This document shows positions 25,969 through 34,219 of a DNA stretch of 64,000 bases, one piece after another. The stretch's first letter is position 1. Each line of letters opens with the position of its first letter. The stretch covers positions 1,584,501 to 1,648,500 of the forward strand of contig NZ_CP102480.1 in assembly GCF_024662015.1 (NCBI RefSeq), read 5' to 3'. The notes under the pieces are model-generated. The model did not search any database, was not told the origin of the DNA, and saw nothing but the letters and a program-made list of their open reading frames with translations. A program made the position numbers and the translations under genes. Origin of the DNA: Nisaea acidiphila. GTDB taxonomy: Bacteria > Pseudomonadota > Alphaproteobacteria > Thalassobaculales > Thalassobaculaceae.

Positions 25969-27144
25969 ATGACGCCCGATACCCGGAACTACGATCATTT
26001 CCTGACGCCTGACGAGGAAGAAGCCCTCGTTGCCTTCCGCCACGATCTCCATCGCCATCCGGAGCTTTCGGGCGAGGAGGAGCAGACCGCGGCGCGCGTC
26101 GTCGAGTTCGTCGGGGCACGCGGCCCGGACAGGATCCTGACCGGCCTCGGCGGGCACGGCGTCGCCGCGATTTTCGAGGGAACCGAGCCCGGTCCGACCC
26201 TGCTCGTGCGCTCCGAACTCGACGCCCTGCCGATCCAGGAACTCTCCGGCCTCGACTACATCTCCGAGGTGCCCGGCAAGGCCCATCTCTGCGGCCATGA
26301 CGGGCATACAGCGACCGTCGCGGCACTCGCCTACGGCCTGGAGCGGCAGAGGCCGGCAAAGGGCCGCGTCGTCCTGATGTTCCAGCCGGCGGAGGAGACC
26401 GGGGCAGGTTCGGCGGCGGTGATCGCCGATCCGCGCTACGGGGAGATCCGCCCGGACATGGCGATCTCGCTGCATAACATGCCGGGCGCCCCGATCGGCC
26501 ACGCGACGCTCGCTCCCGGCATCGTCTGCTGCGCCTCGCGCGGCATGGAGGTGTGCCTCACCGGCAAGACCGCCCATGCCTCCCAGCCGGAGACGGGCAT
26601 CTCGCCGATGGCCGCCCTCTCCGCCCTGATGCCGGCGCTGACGGCGCTCGGCGGCGGCAACGTCAAGGGCGAGCGCTTCTCCATGGTGACGGTGACCCAT
26701 GCCTCTATGGGCGAGCCCGCCTACGGCGTCGCCCCCGGCGCAGGCCGGCTGATGGCGACGCTGCGCACGAAGTCGGACGGCGAGATGGCGGCTTTGATCG
26801 CCGCGGCCGAGGAACTGGTGGAGCGGGCCGCGAAGGGCGCGGGCCTGGGGTTCGAGATTTCCTACGATGACATCTTCGATGCCTCGGAGAACCATCCGGA
26901 CGCGGTCCACCTGCTTGAAGAGGCACTGGACGCACGCGGCGTCACCCACGATGCGGGCGAACTCCCGTTCAGGGGCTCGGAGGATTTCGGGCGTTTCGGG
27001 CAAGGCTCGAAAGGCGCGATGTTCTTCCTCGGCGCAGGCGCGGGCCGCCCGCATGTCCATAACCCGGACTATGTCTTCCCGGACGAGTTGATCGGCATCG
27101 GCTCCGGCGTCTTCATGCACGCGATCCGGAGCTATCTCGGGTAG
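25969..27144 (+). CDS. M20 family amidohydrolase
   Basis: A 391-residue dinuclear metallohydrolase of the aminoacylase/hippurate hydrolase branch. FRHDLHRHPELSGEE starts the fold, RSELDALPI and CGHDGHTATVAAL carry metal ligands, and FQPAEETGAGSAAV contains the catalytic Glu. The dimerisation domain is intact and RGSEDFGRFG near the C-terminus matches the family. It would cleave an N-acyl or amide bond of a small molecule. ATG at 25969 is set by the one-base gap after the cupin stop. Confidence 0.9.
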   Translation: MTPDTRNYDHFLTPDEEEALVAFRHDLHRHPELSGEEEQTAARVVEFVGARGPDRILTGLGGHGVAAIFEGTEPGPTLLVRSELDALPIQELSGLDYISEVPGKAHLCGHDGHTATVAALAYGLERQRPAKGRVVLMFQPAEETGAGSAAVIADPRYGEIRPDMAISLHNMPGAPIGHATLAPGIVCCASRGMEVCLTGKTAHASQPETGISPMAALSALMPALTALGGGNVKGERFSMVTVTHASMGEPAYGVAPGAGRLMATLRTKSDGEMAALIAAAEELVERAAKGAGLGFEISYDDIFDASENHPDAVHLLEEALDARGVTHDAGELPFRGSEDFGRFGQGSKGAMFFLGAGAGRPHVHNPDYVFPDELIGIGSGVFMHAIRSYLG

Positions 27145-27175
27145 GGCGGACTTTCGATCGATTACTCCCAAGTTC

Positions 27176-27257
27176 GTCATCCCCATGCAAATGGGGACCC
27201 AGGGAAGACGGGCGGTGCTTTACGTTCCCTGGGTCCCCGCGTTCGCGGGAATGACGA
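27176..27257 (-). repeat. 82-bp palindromic interspersed repeat, copy A
   Basis: Lies between the M20 gene and the PEP-mutase gene. Read on the minus strand it matches copy B (29206-29287) at 72 of 82 positions with no gaps. Each copy holds nested inverted repeats: a GGGACCC...GGGTCCC core and outer GTCAT...ATGAC ends. It is non-coding and has the character of a small palindromic MITE/REP-like element. Confidence 0.85.
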
Positions 27258-27292
27258 AGTTGGAGAAAGTCTCGCTGACGACACAAAAAGCG

Positions 27293-28060
27293 TCAGGCGC
27301 CGTAGACCTCGCCCGCGCGCTCGGTCACCCAGGCCATCATCTCGCGCCAGGGGCCGGGACCATAGCTGATGCGCGAAACGCCGAGGGAAGCCAGTTCCTT
27401 CGGCTCGGGCACACCCGGCATCATCAGGATGTTGAGCGGCAGCTCGACGGCCTCGACGGCCTGGCGGATCAGATCCGGCGTCTTCAGGCCCGGCATGAAA
27501 ATGCCGCTCGCGCCCGCCTCGGCATAGGCCCGCGCCCGCGCGATCGCTTCCGCCATCAGGGCCGGGTGATTCTCCGGCTCCCGATCCTTGAGAAAGAGGT
27601 CCGTGCGGGCATTGATGAAAAACGGCAGACCCGCGTCCTCGGCGGCGGACCGCGCGGAACTGATCCGCGCCGCCTGCTCGGCGACCGGATAAAGTCCGCT
27701 TCCGCCGATTTTCTGGTCCTCGAAGTTCACCCCGACGGCGCCGGCGGCGATCATCCGCGCGATGTTCTTGCCCACACCTGTGGGGCCGGTCGCATAAGCG
27801 CCTTCGAAATCGACGCTGAGCGGCAATTCTGTCGTTGCCGCGATCCGCTTCACGATCACCTCCAGCAGATCGAGCGGAAGCGCCTCGCCGTCACCGTAGC
27901 CCTGTGCGCCGGCGACGGACCAGCTTCCCGTCGCCAGTGCCTTCGCGCCTGAGTCCGCGACCGCTTTGGCGCTGCCTGCATCCCAGATATTGAAAAGGAT
28001 GACGGGATCGCCCTTACGATGCAGCTCCGAGAAGGTCCGGGCCTTGGTTTCCTGGGACAT
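27293..28060 (-). CDS. Isocitrate lyase/PEP mutase family protein
   Basis: A 255-residue (beta/alpha)8 enzyme of the PEP-mutase/oxaloacetate-decarboxylase-like branch. FNIWDAGSAKAVADSGAKALATGSWSVA is the substrate loop. SVDFEGAYA and the metal-binding AGAVGVNFEDQKIGG follow, with later INARTDLFL and IFMPGLKTPD. Members cleave or form C-C or P-C bonds in small carboxylates; the reaction here is unknown. ATG at 28060 was chosen, overlapping the end of ada by 47 nt; an alternative ATG at 28085-28087 overlaps more. It sits inside a pair of inverted 82-bp repeats. Confidence 0.85.
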   Translation of the reverse strand: MSQETKARTFSELHRKGDPVILFNIWDAGSAKAVADSGAKALATGSWSVAGAQGYGDGEALPLDLLEVIVKRIAATTELPLSVDFEGAYATGPTGVGKNIARMIAAGAVGVNFEDQKIGGSGLYPVAEQAARISSARSAAEDAGLPFFINARTDLFLKDREPENHPALMAEAIARARAYAEAGASGIFMPGLKTPDLIRQAVEAVELPLNILMMPGVPEPKELASLGVSRISYGPGPWREMMAWVTERAGEVYGA

Positions 28061-29129
28061 GGCGTTTCTCTTTTCCCTTGGTTGCATAGCTTTGTTCGAG
28101 ATCGATCAGCTTGCGCTTGCGCCAGAGTCCGCCGCCATAGCCGGTGAGCGAGCCGTCCGCGCCGATCACCCGGTGGCAGGGAATGGCGATCGCGATCTGG
28201 TTCGCCCCGTTGGCGCGGGCAACGGCGCGGGTCGCGCTCGGTCGCCCGATGGCCTTCGCGAGATCGCCATAGCTCCGCGTCTCGCCCGCCGGGATGCGCT
28301 GCAATTCGAGCCAGACTTCCCGGGTGAAGGGCGAGCCGTGATAGGCGAGCGGCGTCTCGAAACGCGCGCCCTCTCCGGCGAAGAAACCCGCAAGTTCCGC
28401 CGCGATCTGCTCGGTCGGCGGCAGCCGTCCGATTCCGATCCCGCCGGGGGCCGCCTCCCGAAGTTTCTTCAGCTCTCTTGGCAGCGCCTTGCGGTCGACG
28501 AATTCGAGCAGGTGCAGATGGGTCCGATCGCTGACCGCGACAAGCGCGCCGATCGGACTGTCGATCCAGTCCGCTTTCAACAGCTCGCCGCCGGTAAAAC
28601 TCCGCGGCGACTGGCCGAGCAGGCGGGCGAAGGCGGCGCGGAAGCCGCTCGGAGAGTCGAAGCCGGCATCGAGTTGCGCGTCGATCACCCGCCCGCCGCC
28701 GGAAAGGGTGACGAAGCCGTCGCGCAGGCGGCTGAGCCGCGCCATCTCGAGGAAGGTCATGCCGAACTGGCGCTTGAAGCCGCGCCGCACCGTGGACGGG
28801 TCGAGCCCGAGGGCGACGATGTCCGCCTCGGTCCAGCGCCGCTCAGGTTCCGCCTCGAAGGCTGCCATCAGTTTCGTCACCCCCGGATCGCCCTCGGCGG
28901 CTTTCGCCAGCGGGCGGCAGCGCTTGCAGGGCCGGAAACCGGCCTCGATGCATTCGCCGACCGTCTCGAAGAAGCGGCAATTTTCCGATTTCGGGTTCCG
29001 CGCCGGGCAGGTCAGCCGGCAAAAAATCCCGGTCGAGGTGACGGCGACATAGGCCCGCCCCTCGAAGGCCGGGTCCCGGCGCTCGAGGGCGGCATAAAGC
29101 GTGTCGTGGTCGTATGTGTCGTACAGCAT
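28014..29129 (-). CDS. ada: Ada: methylated-DNA-[protein]-cysteine S-methyltransferase / transcriptional activator
   Basis: A 371-residue adaptive-response protein. The N-terminal zinc domain has the four Cys of Ada (FCRLTCPAR and FETVGECIEAGFRPCKRC) that accept methyl phosphotriester groups. An AraC-type helix-turn-helix follows (residues about 85-180). The C-terminal O6-methylguanine methyltransferase contains the active-site IPCHRVIGADGSLTGYGGG. ATG at 29129 was used rather than a TTG two codons upstream. Its last 47 nt overlap the PEP-mutase start, an unusually long overlap. Autoregulated in other bacteria; no site identified here. Confidence 0.95.
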   Translation of the reverse strand: MLYDTYDHDTLYAALERRDPAFEGRAYVAVTSTGIFCRLTCPARNPKSENCRFFETVGECIEAGFRPCKRCRPLAKAAEGDPGVTKLMAAFEAEPERRWTEADIVALGLDPSTVRRGFKRQFGMTFLEMARLSRLRDGFVTLSGGGRVIDAQLDAGFDSPSGFRAAFARLLGQSPRSFTGGELLKADWIDSPIGALVAVSDRTHLHLLEFVDRKALPRELKKLREAAPGGIGIGRLPPTEQIAAELAGFFAGEGARFETPLAYHGSPFTREVWLELQRIPAGETRSYGDLAKAIGRPSATRAVARANGANQIAIAIPCHRVIGADGSLTGYGGGLWRKRKLIDLEQSYATKGKEKRHVPGNQGPDLLGAAS

Positions 29130-29205
29130 GACCAACGCCTACCAGATCGCCCGAAACCCGTACGCCGATTTTCGGGCGTTTATGTGTTTTACCCCCTCCC
29201 AACGG

Positions 29206-29287
29206 TCGTCATTCCCGCGAAAGCGGGGACCCAGAGAGCATAGGGCAGTGCCCGTCATCCCTGGGTCCCCATTTACATGGGGATGAC
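29206..29287 (+). repeat. 82-bp palindromic interspersed repeat, copy B
   Basis: Lies between ada and the PhzF gene. Same length as copy A and 72/82 identical when A is reverse-complemented, so the two are in opposite orientation and bracket the ada/PEP-mutase pair. Inverted-repeat modules CCCGCGAAAGCGGG and CCCATTTACATGGG sit at the two sides of a GGGACCC/GGGTCCC core. Confidence 0.85.
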
Positions 29288-29308
29288 AACCTTTGTTAGT
29301 TCGGCACA

Positions 29309-30115
29309 CTAAATCTCGATATGGCCCGAAAGATACCGCGCGGCCCTGCCGGCCATCTCCACCCGGTCGCCCTTCAGGCTGCATTTCAACTCGCCGCCGC
29401 GGGCCGAGATCTGCCGACCGAGCAGCTCCTTCTTGCCGAGCCGCTCCGCCCAGTAAGGGATCAGCAGGCAATGGTTGGAGCCGGTGACCGGATCCTCCTC
29501 GATGCCGTGGTTCGGGGCGAAATAACGGGAGACGAAATCGACCTGCCAACCGGGCGCCGTTACCATGACGGAGACTGTCGGCAGCTTCTTCAGCAGGCCG
29601 AAATCGGGGCGGAGCGCGCGCACCTGGTCCTCGTTCTCGAGCACCGCCATCAGTCGGTCGCGCTCGGGTTCCTGCGGCGCGTCAAACAGCGAGACCGGAG
29701 TCGTACCGAGCGCCTCGTAGAGGCCCTCAGGGGTCTTGCGCGGCGCCGGCGGATAGCTCGGGAAATTCATCACGCAATAGTCGCCGTCGCGCCGCACGCG
29801 CAACACACCGCTCCGGGTTCGGAAACTGACCTCATCCCGCTCCGGCATCAGATCGTCGAAGATCAGCGCCGAACTGGCGAGAGTCGCATGACCGCAAAGA
29901 TCGACCTCAACCGTCGGAGTGAACCATCGTAGATGAAAATCGGCCTCGCCGGTCTCGTCGGAGACGAAGAACGCGGTTTCCGCCAGATTGTTCTCGGCCG
30001 CGATCGATTGCATGGTGAGATCGTTCAGCCATGTATCGAGCGGACAGACCGCCGCCGGATTTCCGGCGAAGACTTTGTCCGTGAAAGCGTCGATCTGGTA
30101 AATCGGAACCCGCAT
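29309..30115 (-). CDS. PhzF family isomerase-like protein
   Basis: A 268-residue protein of the PhzF/diaminopimelate-epimerase-like fold. MRVPIYQIDAFTDKVFAGNPAAVCPLD is the family N-terminus, with ENNLAETAFFV carrying the conserved catalytic Glu. VDLCGHATLASSALI and the second-half GIEEDPVTGSNHCLLIPYW complete the signatures. PhzF enzymes isomerise trans-2,3-dihydro-3-hydroxyanthranilate in phenazine synthesis, but most homologues, including this one without phz neighbours, have unknown substrates. It may be co-transcribed with alaX 27 nt upstream. Confidence 0.92.
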   Translation of the reverse strand: MRVPIYQIDAFTDKVFAGNPAAVCPLDTWLNDLTMQSIAAENNLAETAFFVSDETGEADFHLRWFTPTVEVDLCGHATLASSALIFDDLMPERDEVSFRTRSGVLRVRRDGDYCVMNFPSYPPAPRKTPEGLYEALGTTPVSLFDAPQEPERDRLMAVLENEDQVRALRPDFGLLKKLPTVSVMVTAPGWQVDFVSRYFAPNHGIEEDPVTGSNHCLLIPYWAERLGKKELLGRQISARGGELKCSLKGDRVEMAGRAARYLSGHIEI

Positions 30116-30142
30116 TGTCCTTCTTCCTCTGGTTACGGATGT

Positions 30143-30847
30143 TCACTCAACCAGCGTGATGTTGATCCGCCGGTTCTGCTTGCCCTTGTTTTCGATCTTG
30201 CCGACCTGGACGGTGCCGATCTCGGCCGTGGAGCGGACATGCGTGCCGCCGCAGGGCTGGAAGTCGACATCCTCGCCGATGCGGATCATCCGCACCTTGC
30301 CGCTGCCCATCGGCGGCTTCACGGACATGGTGCGGACGAGATCCGGATTGGCCTGAAGCTCGTCGTCGGTGATCCAGGAGATCGAGATCGGATGATCGCC
30401 CGCGATCACCTCGTTGAGCTGCGCCGTGAGTGCATCTTTTTCCGGCCGCTCGCCCGGAATGTTGAAGTCGAGCCGGCCCTTCAGCGCGCCGATCTGGCCT
30501 CCGGTGACGCCGCCATCGACGACGGAGCAGAGAATATGCAAAGCCGTGTGGGTCCGCATGTGCTTGTAGCGGCGGTCCCAGTCGAGGGTGACCTCGACCG
30601 CCTCGCCGGCCGGCGGCAGCACGGCGCCCTCCTCCAGCACATGCAGGATGCCGCCCTCGCCTTTCACCGTGTCGACGATCGCGACCTCGCCGGCGGCGGT
30701 CTTCATGGTGCCGCTGTCGCCGGGCTGGCCGCCACCGGTCGGATAAAAGACCGTGCGGTCGAGCACCACGCCCTCGGGTCCGGCGGATACCACCTTGGCG
30801 GTGCAGGATTTGAGGTAGGAATCTTCGCGGAAGAGTTCTTCGGTCAC
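30143..30847 (-). CDS. Alanyl-tRNA editing protein AlaX
   Basis: A 234-residue free-standing editing protein that hydrolyses Ser- or Gly-mischarged tRNA(Ala). The zinc-site motifs of the AlaRS editing domain are both present: HTALH (in MRTHTALHILCSVV) and CGGTH (in DFQPCGGTHVRST). TVFYPTGGGQPGDSG is the family N-terminal signature. Translation starts at a GTG whose first base overlaps the preceding threonine-dehydratase stop (GTGA, 4-nt overlap), showing translational coupling. Serine/threonine deamination and protection against mis-serylated tRNA make a coherent pair. Confidence 0.93.
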   Translation of the reverse strand: MTEELFREDSYLKSCTAKVVSAGPEGVVLDRTVFYPTGGGQPGDSGTMKTAAGEVAIVDTVKGEGGILHVLEEGAVLPPAGEAVEVTLDWDRRYKHMRTHTALHILCSVVDGGVTGGQIGALKGRLDFNIPGERPEKDALTAQLNEVIAGDHPISISWITDDELQANPDLVRTMSVKPPMGSGKVRMIRIGEDVDFQPCGGTHVRSTAEIGTVQVGKIENKGKQNRRINITLVE

Positions 30848-31833
30848 TGTGCGGCCTCCCTGAGCTTGTCGGCTTCCATCAGGACCTCTTGATAGACTTC
30901 CCGGTCGACATTGCCACCCGTCAAGACGACACCGATCTTTTTCCCTTTGTTCGCCGCTGCCTCTTTCAGGCAGCCCGCGAGGGGGACGGCGCCCGCGCCC
31001 TCCGCGATATTGTGGGTATCGGTGAAATAGTGCCGCATGGCCGCCCTGATCTCCGCCTCGGAGACAGTGACGATGCGCTCCGCGCCCTTGCAGATCAGTT
31101 CGACGGCCGCCGGAACCGGCACCCGGCACGCCACGCCGTCGGCAAAGGTATCGGCGCTGTTGGTCGAGACCGGCTTCTTCTGCTCGAAGGAAAGCGCATA
31201 GGCGGCGGCATTCTCGGACACAACGCCGATCACCTCGGTCTTGAGGCCGAGCGCGTCGCGCGCCGAGATCACCCCGGAAATGCCGGAACCGAGCCCGATG
31301 GGGACATAGACCCGCTCGAGGTCCGGGCAGGCGGTAAGCAGTTCCAGCCCGTAGCTCGCCACCCCGCGGATCAGGTCCTCGTGGTAGCTCGGCAGCAGGT
31401 GAAGCCCTTCTTTCTCCGAGAGCGCGACCGCGTGCTCGAAAGCGTCCTGGAAGTCGCTGCCGTGCTCGATCAGTTCGGCGCCGAGCGCGCGCATCGCAGC
31501 GTTCTTCTCCACCGAATTGCCGTGCGGCACGACGATGACCGGACGCAGCCCGGCGCGCGAGGCGGCGAAGGCGACGCTCTGGCCATGATTTCCGCGGGTC
31601 GCCGTGATCACACCGGGGCAGTCCGGCATCCGGCGCTTGAGGCCGTCGATATAGACCAGGCCGCCGCGCACCTTGAAGGCGCCGAGCGGCGTGTGGTTCT
31701 CGTGCTTGACCCGGATCTCGGCGCCGGCGCGCGCCGAGAGCAGCGGCCAGTGATGCTGCGGCGTCGGCGGAACGACGCTGTGAACCAGATCTGCGGCGTC
31801 TTCGAGCTGCTGGCGCGTAAAGGAGATGGCCAC
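30844..31833 (-). CDS. Threonine/serine dehydratase family PLP enzyme
   Basis: A 329-residue fold-type II PLP enzyme. The Schiff-base lysine is in TPLGAFKVRGG. The nucleotide/phosphate loop region reads IGLGSGISG, and ATRGNHGQSVAFAASRAG is the asparagine-containing loop typical of threonine dehydratases. There is no C-terminal ACT domain, so it is the catabolic, non-isoleucine-inhibited type or a related hydroxy-amino-acid lyase. The start is GTG at 31833 with AAAGGAAAG five bases before. Followed by alaX with a 4-nt overlap and divergent from a MocR regulator that likely controls it. Confidence 0.88.
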   Translation of the reverse strand: MAISFTRQQLEDAADLVHSVVPPTPQHHWPLLSARAGAEIRVKHENHTPLGAFKVRGGLVYIDGLKRRMPDCPGVITATRGNHGQSVAFAASRAGLRPVIVVPHGNSVEKNAAMRALGAELIEHGSDFQDAFEHAVALSEKEGLHLLPSYHEDLIRGVASYGLELLTACPDLERVYVPIGLGSGISGVISARDALGLKTEVIGVVSENAAAYALSFEQKKPVSTNSADTFADGVACRVPVPAAVELICKGAERIVTVSEAEIRAAMRHYFTDTHNIAEGAGAVPLAGCLKEAAANKGKKIGVVLTGGNVDREVYQEVLMEADKLREAAQ

Positions 31834-31911
31834 GGGTCTTTCCTTTCGAGGTCACTTCCGGGAACGGCATCATGGCAAAGCCTTCCGCCGCATTCCATCC
31901 GTGACACGATC

Positions 31912-32017
31912 ACATTGTCATCATTCAGAGAGGCAAAAATCGATACAATCTAACAATTGAACCCCTGCTTCCAGGGAGTAATATCGATTCAATCGTCGTT
32001 CAATCGGAACATTGTCA
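31912..32017. promoter_or_regulatory. Repeat-rich operator region between threonine dehydratase and MocR genes
   Basis: Within the 195-nt divergent gap: ACATTGTCA occurs at 31912-31920 and 32009-32017. The 12-mers ATCGATACAATC (31939-31950) and ATCGATTCAATC (31983-31994) differ at one position. TTCAATCG is repeated exactly 11 nt apart (31988-31995, 31999-32006). Direct repeats one helical turn apart are typical of MocR-family operators. Confidence 0.6.
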
Positions 32018-32028
32018 CAGAGACAAAG

Positions 32029-33429
32029 ATGCACCGCCCCGCGCTCGAATGGCTTCCCGATCTCTCGGGAATCCCCGGACCGAAATATCTCGCCATCGCC
32101 CGCGCGATGGCGGAAGACATCGCGACCGGCCGGCTTGCGCCGGGCACGCAGCTTCCGACCCACCGGGAACTGGCCTACCAGCTCGGCGTCACCGTCGGCA
32201 CCGTCTCGCGTGCCTATGCCGAGGCCACGCGGCGCGGCCTGATCGACGGCGAGGTCGGGCGCGGCACCTTCGTGCGCCGCCGGATCGGCCGCGACATGGG
32301 CGAAATTCCGATCGGCGCGAACCGGGGCGGCATCGATTTCGGCCTGAACTATCCTCCGCTGGGCGCTTCCGAGCGCGAAGCCTTCTCCGCCGCCATGCAC
32401 GAGATCGCAGACGGGCACGATCTGTTGAATCTGCTTTCCTACGCCCCCCACGGCGGCGCCCCGCGTCACCGCCGGGCGGCGGCCGACTGGATGACGAGCC
32501 TTGGCGTGAAGACCGACGCGGAGCGGACGATTGTCACCACGGGCGGGCAAAACGGCATGCTCGCCGCCTTCTCCGCCCTGGTCCAGGCGGGCGATACAAT
32601 CCTGGTCGAGAAACTGACATATCCCGGCATTGTCCCCCTGGCCGAGATGCTCGGCCTGAAGATACAGGCGGTCGAGCTTGACGAGGAAGGGGTCAATCCG
32701 GATGCGCTTGAAGAAGCCTGCCGCAGCTTCGCGCCGCGCGCGATGTATTTCATGCCGACCCTGCAGAACCCGACCAACACGGTGATGAGCATGAAGCGGC
32801 GCGAGGAGGTCGCACAGATCGCCGCCCGCTACAACCTGATCCTGGTGGAGGACGATCTTTACCGTTTTCTCGTGGAGGATGCGCCGGAGCCGCTCTCCAA
32901 CCTGCTTCCGGAGCAGTCGATCTTCATCACCTCGGCGGCAAAGCAGCTCGCACCCGGTCTCCGTATCGGCTGTGTCAGCGCGCCGCGCGCCATGGTGCCG
33001 CGGCTCGAGCGTGCGATGCGCGCCTCCACATGGATGGCGGCGCCGGCGATGGCCGAGATCTTCGCCCTCTGGGTTTCCCGAGGCGTCGCACAGAAACTCG
33101 CCCACGAGAAGGCGGCGGAAATGCGGAAACGCCAGCAGGCGGCCGCCGAGATCCTCGACGGTTTCGAGTTTGCCCAGCACCCGACCAGCATGCATCTCTG
33201 GCTCACGGTCCCCGCACCCTGGACCGACCGGGACGCGGTCGCGGTGCTGGGCGAGCAGGGCGTGTCCGTCTCCTCCGGGCAGGTCTTCGCCACCGCCCCC
33301 GGCGCCGGCCGCAACCGGCTGCGTCTCTCGCTCGGCAACCCGAAGGATCTGAAGACCGTGCGCCACGGCCTCACCCTCGTCGCCGACACCCTCGCCGGCG
33401 CGCCGCAGCAGGCCGCCTCCATCGTCTGA
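32029..33429 (+). CDS. MocR/GntR-type PLP-dependent transcriptional regulator
   Basis: A 466-residue fusion. The N-terminal GntR winged helix is at residues 1-80 (GPKYLAIARAMAEDIATGRLAPGTQLPTHRELAYQLGVTVGTVSRAYAE...). The aminotransferase-I-like domain has the PLP lysine in FITSAAKQLAPGLRIG. Members use bound PLP or an aldimine to control amino-acid or vitamin B6-related genes. Its position, divergent from threonine dehydratase and alaX with repeated sites between, makes those genes the likely targets. ATG at 32029 was chosen because the GntR domain starts immediately after. Confidence 0.92.
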   Translation: MHRPALEWLPDLSGIPGPKYLAIARAMAEDIATGRLAPGTQLPTHRELAYQLGVTVGTVSRAYAEATRRGLIDGEVGRGTFVRRRIGRDMGEIPIGANRGGIDFGLNYPPLGASEREAFSAAMHEIADGHDLLNLLSYAPHGGAPRHRRAAADWMTSLGVKTDAERTIVTTGGQNGMLAAFSALVQAGDTILVEKLTYPGIVPLAEMLGLKIQAVELDEEGVNPDALEEACRSFAPRAMYFMPTLQNPTNTVMSMKRREEVAQIAARYNLILVEDDLYRFLVEDAPEPLSNLLPEQSIFITSAAKQLAPGLRIGCVSAPRAMVPRLERAMRASTWMAAPAMAEIFALWVSRGVAQKLAHEKAAEMRKRQQAAAEILDGFEFAQHPTSMHLWLTVPAPWTDRDAVAVLGEQGVSVSSGQVFATAPGAGRNRLRLSLGNPKDLKTVRHGLTLVADTLAGAPQQAASIV

Positions 33430-33476
33430 CCCACCGCGGCCTCCGTCCGGACGCCGCACCTCAAGGAACGCGTAGA

Positions 33477-34058
33477 ATGAAAGTCGAACCCGTCACCCTC
33501 GCCGGCAAGCATGTCCGCCTGGAGCCCCTCAGCGAGTCCCATATCCCGGCGCTGCAGAAGGCCGCCGAGGATCCGGCGATCTGGAAATGGACCTGGCCTG
33601 GCACCGATCCGGACGCGGTCGCGGCCTATGTCCGGCTCGCGCTGGAGAACCAGGAAAAGGGCATCGACTGTCCTTTCGCGACAGTGGACATCGCCAGCGG
33701 CGAGGTCGCGGGCTCGACCCGCTACATGACCATCGACACCAAGAACAAGCGGGTCGAGATCGGCAGCACCTGGATCAACCCGCGCTTCCAGCGCACGCCG
33801 CTCAACACCGAAGCCAAATACCTGATGCTGCAACACGCCTTCGAGACGCTCGGCTGCATCCGGGTCGAGTTCAAGACCCACCACAGGAACGAGCAGTCCC
33901 AGAACGCCCTGAAGCGCATCGGCGGGATCTACGAGGGCACGCTCCGCCAGCACATGATCCACACCGACGGAACCCTGCGCGACTCGGTCTATTTCTCCAT
34001 CCTCGACAAGGAATGGGAAGGGGTGAAGGAGATGCTGGAGGGGAAGCTGAACCGGTAA
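33477..34058 (+). CDS. GNAT acetyltransferase, RimJ/RimL type
   Basis: A 193-residue acyltransferase. The N-terminal MKVEPVTLAGKHVRLEPLSESHIPAL is characteristic of RimJ/L-like GNATs. EIGSTWINPRFQRTPLNTEAKYLMLQHAFETLGCIRVEFKT-like text is the acetyl-CoA core, and RNEQSQNALKRIGGIYEG follows. Acceptor unknown (protein N-terminus or small amine). AAGGAACG precedes the ATG. It follows the MocR gene by 47 nt on the same strand. It marks the last gene before the AT-rich segment. Confidence 0.88.
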   Translation: MKVEPVTLAGKHVRLEPLSESHIPALQKAAEDPAIWKWTWPGTDPDAVAAYVRLALENQEKGIDCPFATVDIASGEVAGSTRYMTIDTKNKRVEIGSTWINPRFQRTPLNTEAKYLMLQHAFETLGCIRVEFKTHHRNEQSQNALKRIGGIYEGTLRQHMIHTDGTLRDSVYFSILDKEWEGVKEMLEGKLNR

Positions 34059-34219
34059 ACGAAGCCACTGCTTCGCAACCGTTTCGAAATTCGAAAACTT
34101 GCATCGAAAACACAACTAGAGGGAGAAATTATTTAATGCGATAATTTAGGCGGTTACTTTTGTCGGTGAAATTGCTCTAGCCCGCATAATTGGGCCAAAA
34201 GCGAATAAACGCCGGCCGG

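Noticed and set aside
30143-31873. A 576-residue fused AlaX with a long N-terminal part
   Set aside because: The extra part is an alternative frame of the threonine dehydratase gene; AlaX homology starts at the GTG 30847.
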